DNA from: Enoplolaimus lenunculus
Taxonomy: Eukaryota; Nematoda; Enoplea; Enoplida; Thoracostomopsidae
Length of the DNA stretch: 64,000 nt
Direction of reading: 5' to 3'
Assembly (NCBI GenBank): GCA_030248215.1
Contig: JASANG010001354.1
Location: 248,001 to 312,000 of the forward strand
Position numbers and translations under genes: made by a program. A model generated the notes under the pieces. That model was not told where the DNA came from and searched no databases. It saw only the letters and a program-made list of their open reading frames with translations. Positions 23,701 through 35,700 of this stretch are shown here, piece after piece (positions within the stretch are counted from its first letter, which is position 1; every line of letters starts with the position of its first letter).

Positions 23701-26700
23701 TTGTCTTTTATTTAAAGCTGGTAGGATGCAATGCTGGCATATCTTTATATATCTACGTTGTTTCCCGTTAAAATTATTCTTCTCAAAGCATGGCCAAAAA
23801 TGCAATTTAAAAATAATTTTGAAACTGTCAAAATAAATTTAAATTTTAACTTTTCAGGCTTTTAATAACGGTTTCATACGTTTGCAGATTGCTTGAGATC
23901 TACTAATTCTGTTATTGATTTGCTTAAATTGACATGCATTTATGGTGTTGCAGCTGTTTTCGCATTTTTTATCACTCATATTGGTTAGTTTTTAAAGTGT
24001 TTAAGGTAGATTCACCAATATATCGTCATATATTGGTATTTTCAGTAAGATTAACCAAAGGAATCGTGGAAAGAACTTGCAAATTGACGCAAGAGTAAAG
24101 TTTTTATTTTCTTACACTATTCTAGTAAAGTTTTTATTTTCTCACACTGTTCTGTTGTTTTACACGACTATATTATTGTTGAATATCGATGTGACAATAT
24201 ATGACAACCCATTGTTATTGTTACGTAATTTGTATATCTCTGCGATACATACAGTAACAAAATACCTTCTATTGCAGTATGATACTGCGTCTCATTCGCA
24301 TATTTCTTTCATTTGTTTGGAAAATGTTTCTGAAATAGTTGCATAAGGGTCTATTGATAGTTAGGTCTTGAAAGATGGATTAAAAATATTCGGCCAGACA
24401 TTACCTCTGCTCAAAAATGTAATATTGAGTGTAATCAACAAAACAACGTAATGTGACGGTATCGTGACTACTGTAATCTAATTAGGAAAGATGTCAGCTG
24501 AGGGATCTTGTCATGACACCCTGTATATTATGCTTGTAACTCCCATCGTATACTAATTACAGCTCTCTGACATCACTTGATGTGCACTAGGCTGTGTGGA
24601 TTACCAAATCACGCTGTACTTTAGCAATTCTTTGGTATGTTAAGTGAGGACATACAAACATAACGTTAAAGAGTATTTTTGTTTAAATTTTAGATACTCA
24701 ATTTATATCACCTTTTTTACATACAAACCATAACCATGTTACTCTAGACTGTTGCTTGGCAAAGTGAACGCGCGGAAAGCGGCGACGATCCATTTACCCG
24801 AAAGAAAACTGTCATGAAAACTGTGACAAAATCTCGAAATGCAGAACGGAAAATTATCTCAATCGACTCTTATAAAGAGGCTAGAGCGGTATGAACTTTC
24901 ATTTGCAGTGAATTTGGTTTTGACCAATGACGTTGCAGGAAAACTGTACTACTTTTCTAAACTTAGTTCGCCGCTGACTGTTAGTGTAACGTTTTAATGG
25001 GAACAAAACTTTGAGCTAGTAACCTGATGATATTGTATGTTTATACCTTTGGTCCTTAACTGATTTTAATACAAAAACTGGTTATCACATTGAGTGAAAA
25101 CCATGGAATGATTCCATTGTCATACTCAGTGCTGCCTTGGGTGTGTCGCACATCACATTGTTCGCTAAATGTTTCGTTAGTTTGCCTTACCGTTTGTTAA
25201 ATATTATTTTAGTTTTACGATGTTTTCGCTAGCTATAGTATTATACTGCAACCATGACGGTCCTAGGATTTTTCTTCGGGGGGAAGCGGGTTTTCAGATT
25301 TTATTATTAAGCCCCGCATTCAGATTTTTTACTTATATTATAATGCATATCGCAATATGTCTATTACAGATGGCTGCAGTGCCAGGTGAACCAACAATGC
25401 CACAGGGTGACAATGGTATGTTCAAACCTTCACTCATGCATTAACGAACCGTAAACTTGTTAAGTACAATTGTTTAAATTAATGCGTAGCGGTGCTATTT
25501 TGTTTTGTTTCTGTCCACTAATCTGTGCAACGTGCAAAACAAACGGTTTGCTACTTGGAAAAGTAATACAAGTAGTTGCAACCCACCATGGAACTCTACG
25601 TAGGTGGCTGTCCCAAAGGGGGGTTATGAGGCTGACTAATAGTAAAAAGCGCACGGGACCCATAGCAATATTTTCAGTCCGAAGTTGTAATTCAAATTTT
25701 AAACGTGTCACCCTAAAGATTTTTTCTGGGATAGCCGTCTACGAGGGTGGGTCTTCAGTGTGACAAATAATAGAAAAGTCATTAAAGTTAGCAAATATTG
25801 AACTAATTAAGCAAACTTACACGAAACGGATACTTGTTGGATTAACAAATCACGCCGTTTGTTAACATTTTGGTTGCTACGGTTGTGCCATGCTGAACCT
25901 TCCCCTTCCCCGTTTTGCCTAATACTAAGCGCTAGCATAATTACTTACGCGTGAGAATTATTGCGCACAATGTTGAAAATTTTTTCGCCCGCGTGAAATA
26001 ATTTTGCACCATGCGCTATTCAACAATTCTGCTGTCCGCATGCTATAATTGCGTACTAGGCGCTATTCCAAAATTTTTTTCGTCCGCATAAAATTTTTGA
26101 ACTTTTAAGTTCTTTGGTACTCACTTTCATCCCATTCGCACGTTTTCAAATTTTTTCCTCAAAATTTTCGGTCCTTTGACTAGGGATGTGCCGATTAATC
26201 GGCATCGGTAATAATCGGCGCTTTTCGGGAGTATCGGCATCGGCACTACAAAAAAATTACCGATTCTTTGCCGATACTTCTTACGCTGAACAGTCGGTTG
26301 GAATGCTATCAATTTCATTTCTGCGCGCGCAATAGTGTGTCTGCTCAGGAAAATTGTTATCTCTCTTGCATTTGTGTTTGAAAAAATTAATTGAAATTAA
26401 CCGTGCTTATGAAATTATAATCGTTTATGATGGTTAGGGTTTAAGCCTTCATAGAATAACGTAATGTAGTATTCTATCTGCTTATTAAGCATGGTTTACT
26501 ACAGTTGGAATCGGCATCGGTTCGGCATCGGCATAATTTTAAAATAAGAATCGGCATCGGCAAAAATTTTGGTATCGGCACATCCCAACCTATGACTTTC
26601 AGTTTCTTTGGTTACCACGTACATTTTCAGAAAGTAAGTCAAAAAGACATCTGTGGCTGTAATATTGCAATTACATGTAGGAACAATAATTTTCGTTAGT

Positions 26701-29700
26701 CCAACTTGGTTCATAGTTAGACCAAAGTCAAGAAAAGTTGTTAAGTAACAGTGAACTACAGAATGTGTGATATCACATTCTAAGTTAATATGAGCTCTTT
26801 CAATCATTTTTTGTTACAATCTTTATTGAACAACATATTTATCTATTTTCATTAATCATAAAAAGATAATGCAAGTTGCTATCTGGTCTATTTTTAACTC
26901 AGATGGAAAGGTTGCATCTGATATGCATTGAATACCACACTTGTAAAGCTTATCTCTATTCCTTGTGCCCAGCCAGTACATAACTCAAATATAATGAGAG
27001 AGCACTTCCCATCTATAGCGATTGCAGAAAACTTGTTGGTACTGAGGCCGAGTTTCATGGTATTCGCAACAGGAGCAAATGAAATGTTTTCCCATGATGC
27101 GGAAAGATGGAAATCTCAAATCAATCGATCACTGAAAAACTATGGTCCAGCCCTGTTGTTACTTGCTTGATGATACTGCATTAGTCTTTTCCTTTCGTAT
27201 ACATAATCGGCTCAGAAAGACGATTAAACATCCATTCCAAGACTTATTTCCCGGCGATGAGTGGAAGTGGCACATATGTTGTGAGTTTCGAAACTTTGCA
27301 GTGATTTCGGTAGTGACTGATAATCTGGTGTCGGTTGAAGTTGTGTTAAGATAGAACGCGGCCATAATAGATATTTGTATGGGGCAAATGTGAAGTGGCA
27401 TATATGTTGTGAGGTTCGAAACTTTACAGTGCTTTCGGTAGTGACTGATAATCCGGAGCCGATCGAAGTGGTGTTAACATAGATTGCGGCCATAACACAT
27501 ATTTGTATTGGGCACACGTGAAGTGGTACATATGCTGTGATTTTCGAAACTTTGCAGTGTCTCGTGGCTTTTAGAGCAATTTCCCATTTAACGGGTGCCC
27601 ACCCTACACCCACTAGTACCTATCAATTCTTACAAGTTGTAGAAGGTGACAGAAACATAATCAGAAGATTTAGAAGCATTGTTACGAAGTTGATGATAGA
27701 ATGTGGCGGAAAATGAAATCACCTGTTGAACAAGTTTTTTTCAATTACTGGATGCCCGCTACAAACCCACACAAACCAATATTTTCTAGGCAAAAACACA
27801 CCAGTTAAAAAAGTTCAAAAATGTTACGGTCTTGTTTTAAATACATAACTTTGTCCTTAAAGCAAGCTAAAAAGTGAAGTCGCAGCTTTTTGAGACACGT
27901 AATGCAGCAACAAAAAACTAAATAAAGATGAAAAACTTGGTTACCCAAGTCTGCAAACTCAAATAACATACGTATCGCACCAAAAATAAAAGCTCAACAA
28001 AAGACATTCGATGTGTTGAAAATTACGCATTTTGAAGAAACTACGCATTGTTCAATGAAATTTTACAATAAAAATCCACATCTGTAACACTTGACTACAA
28101 CTATGTCAGTTGAGGAGTTTTCACGAGCATAGTTCTCAGGTAAAACAATCAACGATTCACATTTACCGGATATTTCAAAACCATTAAATCCGTGAGCTTC
28201 GAGATCGACATTTTGCCTAAAAAATTTAAAAAAGCTAACTTTTTGGAATGGTTGAACTGATAAATTTAAGCCTATAGCAAGCAAAGGATGTAAAACCAGG
28301 GTGCGACCAAATATTCCTTTCAGACTTTTGGTTTAAGAGTCGTCCAATCACATGAGAAAACAAATATTTGATTTGGTATAGCTTCGTGATCAACCTGGCG
28401 ATTTCGACGATGCATCAAAATCTGGCATGGTATACAAAATCAACTTGGCACCGTACGTGCTTAAAGGAAGCAGTGGATCTATTTATCTTGCCATAAATTT
28501 GACCACAAAGAGGTTCACCATTGTCAAACGACGACTCCCAAATGAAACTGTGCCAAAACCTCGAGAACTAATAACGCTAGAATATTTACAAGGCGTAAGC
28601 CAGTTTCTTTATTTTGCTTTTATATACTACGTACTCTAAAACCAATGCCTATGCAACAGCTACCGCTGAAATTGCCAGCAGTAAACGTACTACTGGCACT
28701 GCCCGACACCACACCAATAAAATTATAATAATCACACACGCACTCACACATATAGGTTACTTGTGATTTGGGCGCAACGCTCATGCCAAACATAACAAAC
28801 AGAAAACAAAAAGCAGATAGGTTGCTAATATATAAGCTATAAAATAAAAATCAGTTTTCGCTTGCAATAAACTTAAAATCTTAGCAACTTACACGTTAGC
28901 AGTATCACACAATGATTGTGAAGTAATCACAGCAGATGTAGGACAACTAAAACTAGATGCTATTGATTTTGTTGAGCTAAACTTGCTGACATCTCTGTTA
29001 GACCTGAAAAGAAATAAAATTCGCTTTTTGCTCGAAGAAAATAAATTGGTTTGCGATACTGAAGCGTTATGCATGGTGGTTGTTAGGGTTGTTTGTCGAG
29101 ACTAAAAAATCCTAAATCCCGAATGTTGAAGGTCCTATTCCGCTCAAAAACATTAATAATATAATGTTGAAAAAACAACGTAAACATGGTAAACGCATTC
29201 ATTTATTTGGCTCAAAATACACATATTACAACAATCACCTGTCGGTATATGTGCACGTAAGTGTATGTAATGCGTCGTCCACAATATTTCGCGTACAGCG
29301 CGTGGAATTTCACATTAGCCATAGACAACTGCTACCTACTATACCGGTGACAGCACGTAGTGCTACTGTTTTTTAAAATTTTTGAAAATTTTTTAATTCT
29401 TATCGACAACTGCCATTTTTCAACAAAAACTGATTTACACATGCTAAAAATTTTAAATACGGCAACTGTTATTCATACTCATTTCGAACATTAAATGTCG
29501 TCCAAGCTTTTTAATCATTAGGATGGCAAGTGTGTTTTGTGTGGTAAAAATATACAGTAGCTGTCTATACTACTTTAACAGAAAACAGCTTCGACAGTTG
29601 CTGTTTCCTATGCAACGCAACAGGTGGTCATCGGCGGGCTTTCTAAAGCACGGCAGCTGTCTACGCTTATCTGCAATCAAACTATTTTTCTCTGTTTTAT

Positions 29701-32700
29701 TTTTTCGACAAGTGCGGTGGAAGTGGAAACGTATTCAAGCCTGGGTCTGGGTACAGGGCCGAAGCCAGCTCACCCTTAAAAAGGGCGCATAAAATATTTG
29801 GCCAATGTAGGGCGCAACAGAAGAAAGCGTATTTCTAAAAAGTCTATCGTAAGCGTAAGCGTTGCAAAAATGAGTTCCTAAGGATTTAAAACCTAAGCCT
29901 AAGCCTCCAAAAATGTATCTAGAATCTATTTAAATGTCTACTTTGCTTTTTAGACCCACCAGAAACCGGGACGGCCCTATAAAAGTAAACATGGGCTAAC
30001 TATTTCAAGGGGGGGTGGCAAAATTCTTCAAGAGGGAAAGGGCTGAGCCTCCGGCCCCCCTCGGGCTGCTCTCTAGGTTCGGATTGAAGAAGTGCAAGGG
30101 TAAACATAAATATACAGACCAGCAGGACCATATAGGGGCGCTCCATGTGTTTAAAACGATCAGGAGCAGAACATTTTTGTGTGGAATTGTAGTAGGCTTT
30201 AAAAGCATATTTTTTTAGGTATCTCATTCTACGCTTTACGTCTAGGCTAAAGCTTAGGATTATGCTTTACAATATACTACTGTTTCGACCCCGTTAACGC
30301 ATCGGCCATAGGGCTCACAAACAATTTTAAATATATCGGAGCCGGAGGACAACGCGGGTGAAACCAACATGCATCATGAGCCCATGGCCCTCTTAGCTAC
30401 GATCCCCTACGTTTGTTGGTATCACGGCCGGCGTAAAGATTGTCAGTGCCCCCAACCACAGATTCGAAGAAGCCCCGAATATTTTAAATGTTTTAACTGT
30501 TAAACGTGTCATCAGCTATGAGACCCCTTAAATTTTATATTTTAAAAATTTAAAGCATGTACTCGGTTTTCGGGAAACTTTAAATTGTATTCTCTGGACT
30601 CCTAGTATACGCGCTGAAATACATTAAAATTTTTAAAAAACTTTTTATTTTTGATGTTTTTCAATGAACAACAGCACAAATTCACAATTTGGCAGGCTAT
30701 GTAGCAGCGGCAGGCAAGGCTTAAAAACTACGTTTTAAAAAATCGATGCGAAAAATAACATTTCTAGGTTTTGGCATATACCTACATTTTAAACTTTTAA
30801 AAAATGTAAATGCTTAAACAGTTTAGAAAATTTTGAATGTATTCTCTGTATGGTGAAATTTTAAGGCTTGGGTAACGAAAGATAAACATGCTGAAATCGT
30901 ATATCTGTGACTTTTCACAGAATAAAAACATAGACAATGTGCCAACAACAAATGTTTAGAATCAAGTTTGAAACGAAAAGCGACTTCTAGCAGAAATCAA
31001 TTGTATCCATGTTTCCCAATACAAAATGCGTATATTTTTTTACTTTGACTGGCCAATGTTAATACTTAGGGCCGATGTACGTATGTCTAATTTCGAGCAA
31101 AAGGGAATACGGGACAGCTGCATATTTTGGCTGGGAAAATAGAAAATTGAAACAACTATATATTTTCACCGGGAAATGGGAAAATGAACCCATTTAAAAC
31201 TTCCCTACCTATTCATGATATATGGCGTAGATCAAGATATACACAACCAAATAAATAAATAAATAAAAAAAATTTCTATTGCTCTGCGTTTGAGTTTTAC
31301 AAAGACAACACGCATCCCCATTATAAATGCTGTCGAAATTGACATTAGTCAAGCAAATGCTTATATATTCATGCGTTTGAGTTTTACAAAGACATAACAC
31401 GCATCCCCATTATAAATGCTGTCGAGATTGACATTAGTCAAGCAAATGCTTATAATGTATTCATGCAAGGAAAACCCCTTTCATGCGAGCATATTCTGTA
31501 TTTTAAAAATTTCTGTTCTGAAAAGAAATACGCTTTGATTCACGCTGCGCTACAGTACCTTTTGGAATATTTGGATCTTGCACACCCATACACCTTTTAA
31601 AGAACATCATTTCACATAGGCTTGGGCTTAGAAGAATGATTCAATGAAGCTTTTGCAATGTAAATGTCTTGACACCAAAACTGCGTATACATAGCAAGTG
31701 CTAAAAATACAAATTTGTAGAAAAACAAACGTATCAGGCGTTTTTGTTGATTTCAGGAATAACGCAAAACGTTGGCTTTTTATAGACGTATACACTTTGT
31801 GGCAAGTTTTGAATGGGCAAAAACAAAGAAATCAAAATATAGAAATTTTCCTGGATACAAAAATGTGACCATTGTAAAAACTGGCATGGCAGAATAAAAA
31901 ATCGCACTTGAAAATCAACATGCTTTATATCGGAAGTTGCAGATTTAAAGTTCTATTAAGGAATAGTCTTCTACTACGTTTCGCTCCTTTCTATACATGA
32001 TCCCGATATCAAAACCACACTGGAAACATGATCCTATGTTGTCCATTCATTTGTTTTCCGTCCCCATTTTTCATTTTTCCCTTTTTGCACTACAGTGTAT
32101 GCGCACCATGCCACCATTGTATGCTTTCTGCAGAAGTGTACATTTCAAGCACTGCACTATAGACAATGGCTGTATTCAAACTTCTACCGGCAATCGTCTA
32201 TGCTGTTTTGCTTTGCTAACAGCAGGTGTTGGTGAAGAAGCAAAATTATTGCGGCAACCGTCTAACGGTGCCAAATTTTGGAAGGGCAAGTGTCGATGGT
32301 GCTTATTTTAAATTATAGCAATTGTTGGAACTCTTTATTTTGAAAAAACTATAGACAGTTTCTGTTTTAAAATTTTTAACAAAATGAAATTTTAGAAAAT
32401 AATTTTAAAAGTTAAAACGCAATGGCGGTTGCTATTGAAAACTTTCTAGGGTAAGTGTCGTTGCTAATTTAGTTGTAGATAGTTAATGGTAGTTGTCTAT
32501 GGCTAATGTGAAATTCCACGCGCTGTACGCGAAATATTGTGGACGACGCATAAAGCAAATGTTGCCATGCCTGTGCATATATACCGGTATAAGAATTTGT
32601 TGCAACGACCGCGTGGTGTAGTGGTAGCATGCTTGGCTCGAGCGCAAGAGGGCCGAGGTTCGATTCCCGGCGTGGTCATTAACTTTGGCAAAACTTCAAA

Positions 32701-35700
32701 CAGGGGTCGTGCAGACCGTATAGTACCAACATCACCTATCAGCAAACGAGACTGATTTATATCACACAAAAAATGGCGCTGTCCCATTGTCAGTTTAAAC
32801 AAACAAGTCCGAATGTTGTAAACAATTTTGAATGCCCTAGGCTGTACGAGGTAAGAGCTGACTCAAGGGAAAACCGGTATAACCTTTTCAAATAAAAACA
32901 ACGCAAAGCCCCGATGTTTACAGGCACTACCATTAGGTTATAATTGCCTTATAAATATTTGCATATTTATAGCTATATGCTAAAGAAACCAGAAGTACTT
33001 CTAAAATAACAAAAAAACTCGACATTTTAAACTGACATCAAATTTTTAAAAATTAGGTTAAAATAAATACTAAAATTAAACGAAAAGTGGCTCTGGAAAA
33101 TTGGCGACAAAAATTAAGTAAATAAAAATAGGCACCATAAAGGTGGCATCAGTAATTTTTTGAAAGGTTGAAGAATTTCGAAAACAATAAAATATTATAA
33201 AATAAAGAAATCAAACTGTTGGGATAGATAAGACTGACTTTCAAATTCAAACACTGTATTTTAAAGTACATTCTTAACTGATAACAACTTTCAATAAAGG
33301 ATCATTATAATGATATGACAGTATGCATATAGCATCTAATTTAAGCTAAGGTATGTCTAACCTAAGCCTAAATCTTAGCTAAGCCCCATGTGTAAAAGTT
33401 GTACGTATATTTATGTGTTTTAGATCAAACGGATTCCGCAAATTTCTATACGTTGTCCAATACAATCCATGGGACTTTAAAGTCCGAGCCGGAAAGTTCA
33501 GTCCTCGTAGCTGCAGTAGACAACGTAGCAAACACAGATGACGCGAAACCAAACGAAGTCTCCGATAACTTAGCTCCTCAAGACACGAAAACTGATTCCG
33601 CCTTCATACAGCCGACCTCAATTTTAAACACGTCTAACAGAAATGCAGACAGACAGAGTGTTGCTGCTATCGATGTAAGAGCGAAAGTAAACCGAAGCTC
33701 TGCTTTAGAAATTACAGATCCAGCAGCGGCTATAGTTATTCCAGCTGGAATTAGTTTGGTAAGAAAATGGTCTTAGTTGCATAAAATTACATAGACCAGC
33801 TTAGATAAGTGCATAAATGATAAACATGAACGCATGATTCTGGTTCGGCATCTGGTAACTCTTACAACAAATAATTTAGCCATTAAGATCTCCCAATGTC
33901 TGGACACGAAAAAGTTTTTAGATCATACTTAGCGCGGCAGTAAACGAAATTAATGAACTTTTTTTGAGCGAAGCTCGGAGTTTCGCGAAGCATTTTATGT
34001 TCTGTACTCTGTTGTCGAAAGGTGGATGTCCGTCCGTCTGTCCGTCCGAAAAGAATCTGAGGAACGGTTGAACCGATTTTGATAAACTTTTTTTTTGTTT
34101 GAAAGCCAATTATCGTGGGGTTTTAAAATCGTAAGCCATTTATTAGCTACAGGCTAATTTGCTAAGCCTAAATTAGGACTTTCTACTTTTTTCACTAATT
34201 ATTACAGTTACAAGCAATCTAATTTCAGCATTAAAAAGTTTTTGGGTGCGATGAATCTGAATAGACTGCTTACAAACCTCCAAAACCGATGGTTGAATAG
34301 TTAGCTAATAGCTAATTTACATATTAGCTTAATTGACAAGACTAAATTAAGACTTTTTAAATTATTTCAATAATCATTAGGGTTACTGAAGGTTTTTTGG
34401 TGCGAGGAATGTGAATAAGTTGTTTACAAACCTCCAAAACCGATAAATGAATAGTTAGCTAATAACTAATTTGCATATTAGCTTAAGTGCTTATTTGTGG
34501 TTGAGCTTCGCTCAATACATGTAGTCCAGGGTGCAACCGGAATTCCGGTTCCGGTATTTTTTCACCTTCCGGTTCCGGTAATTTTTTACCGGAATTAAAA
34601 ATTCCGGCATTAAAATTTGGTCGGTGGAAATTAAGATATTGAAATTTGAATAAATTGTTTACAAACCTCCAAAGCCGATAACTGAATAGTTAGCTGGTAG
34701 CTAATTTGCATATTAGCTTAATTGACAAGACAAAATTAGGACTTTATAAATTATTTCAATAATTCATAGGCTGACTGAAGGGTTTTTGGGTGCGATGAAT
34801 CTGAATAAATTGGTTACAAACCTCCAAAACCGGTAAATGAATAGTTAGCTAATAACTAATTTGCATATTACCTTAATTGCTAAAATGTGTTCGAGCTTCG
34901 CTGAATAAATGTAGTCCCACTACGACTGGTTAGATGTGATCAAGGTCGTAGTCAGGGGGATATGTGTCAGCCCCTATTGCAATTATTGTCCAGGTAGTTT
35001 ATGGTTGGTGCCGTAAGAATCCCTCTGCAATTTTAATACAACACGACCCCTTTCCAAAAACCTGGTCACGCCCATAGAAGTGATACCGTTTGTGATTTTT
35101 GAGCGAAGCGACACTGAGCGAAGTTCGGAGTCTTACGAAGCGTTTTATGTTTTGAGTTCGGAGAGTAAAAACGTGCATGCTCGTCTGTCCGTGCCACGAG
35201 AATCTCAGGAACTGCTGAACCGATTTCGATAAGCGTTCTCTGTTTAAAAGCTTATTATCCTGATGTGTTAACCTCGCATTGATAATTTAAGAATTAAACC
35301 GGTTATTAGCTACAGGCTGCTTTTAATAATTGGTTAAGCCTAAATTATGATTTTTTACGTTATTTAGTTAATGATAGGGTCACCAGCCATCTTATTTCAA
35401 TACTAATGCTTTTTAGGTGCGAGAAATCTGAATAACATGTTTATAAATTTCCAGAACACGTAAATGAATAGTGAATAGGTTTGTACTAACCAGTTGCCAT
35501 GTCAAATATGGTAGTTGAGTTTGGTTGGTTTATCATTTGTATAGGCGTTTGTGCGCTGTTGGGTTTAGGGTTTTCGCCTATGAGAAGTTAAAATAAAGGG
35601 TTTAGAAATGGGAACGCTTAAAACTTAGCTGCGTACACACTGTATTAGCATATCTTTGACAATTATACCATTTGAGCGCATTATATTTTAAAGTGTTGAT

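Noticed and set aside
28382-28594. Treating the kinase-like exon as an RTF1 exon
   Set aside because: RTF1 intron 18 is phase 1 while this exon is phase 0-0; inclusion would break the downstream frame.
32607-32677. Calling a functional tRNA-Ser(CGA)
   Set aside because: No long variable arm, mismatches in the T stem and anticodon stem, and a second diverged copy elsewhere; better read as a tRNA-derived repeat.
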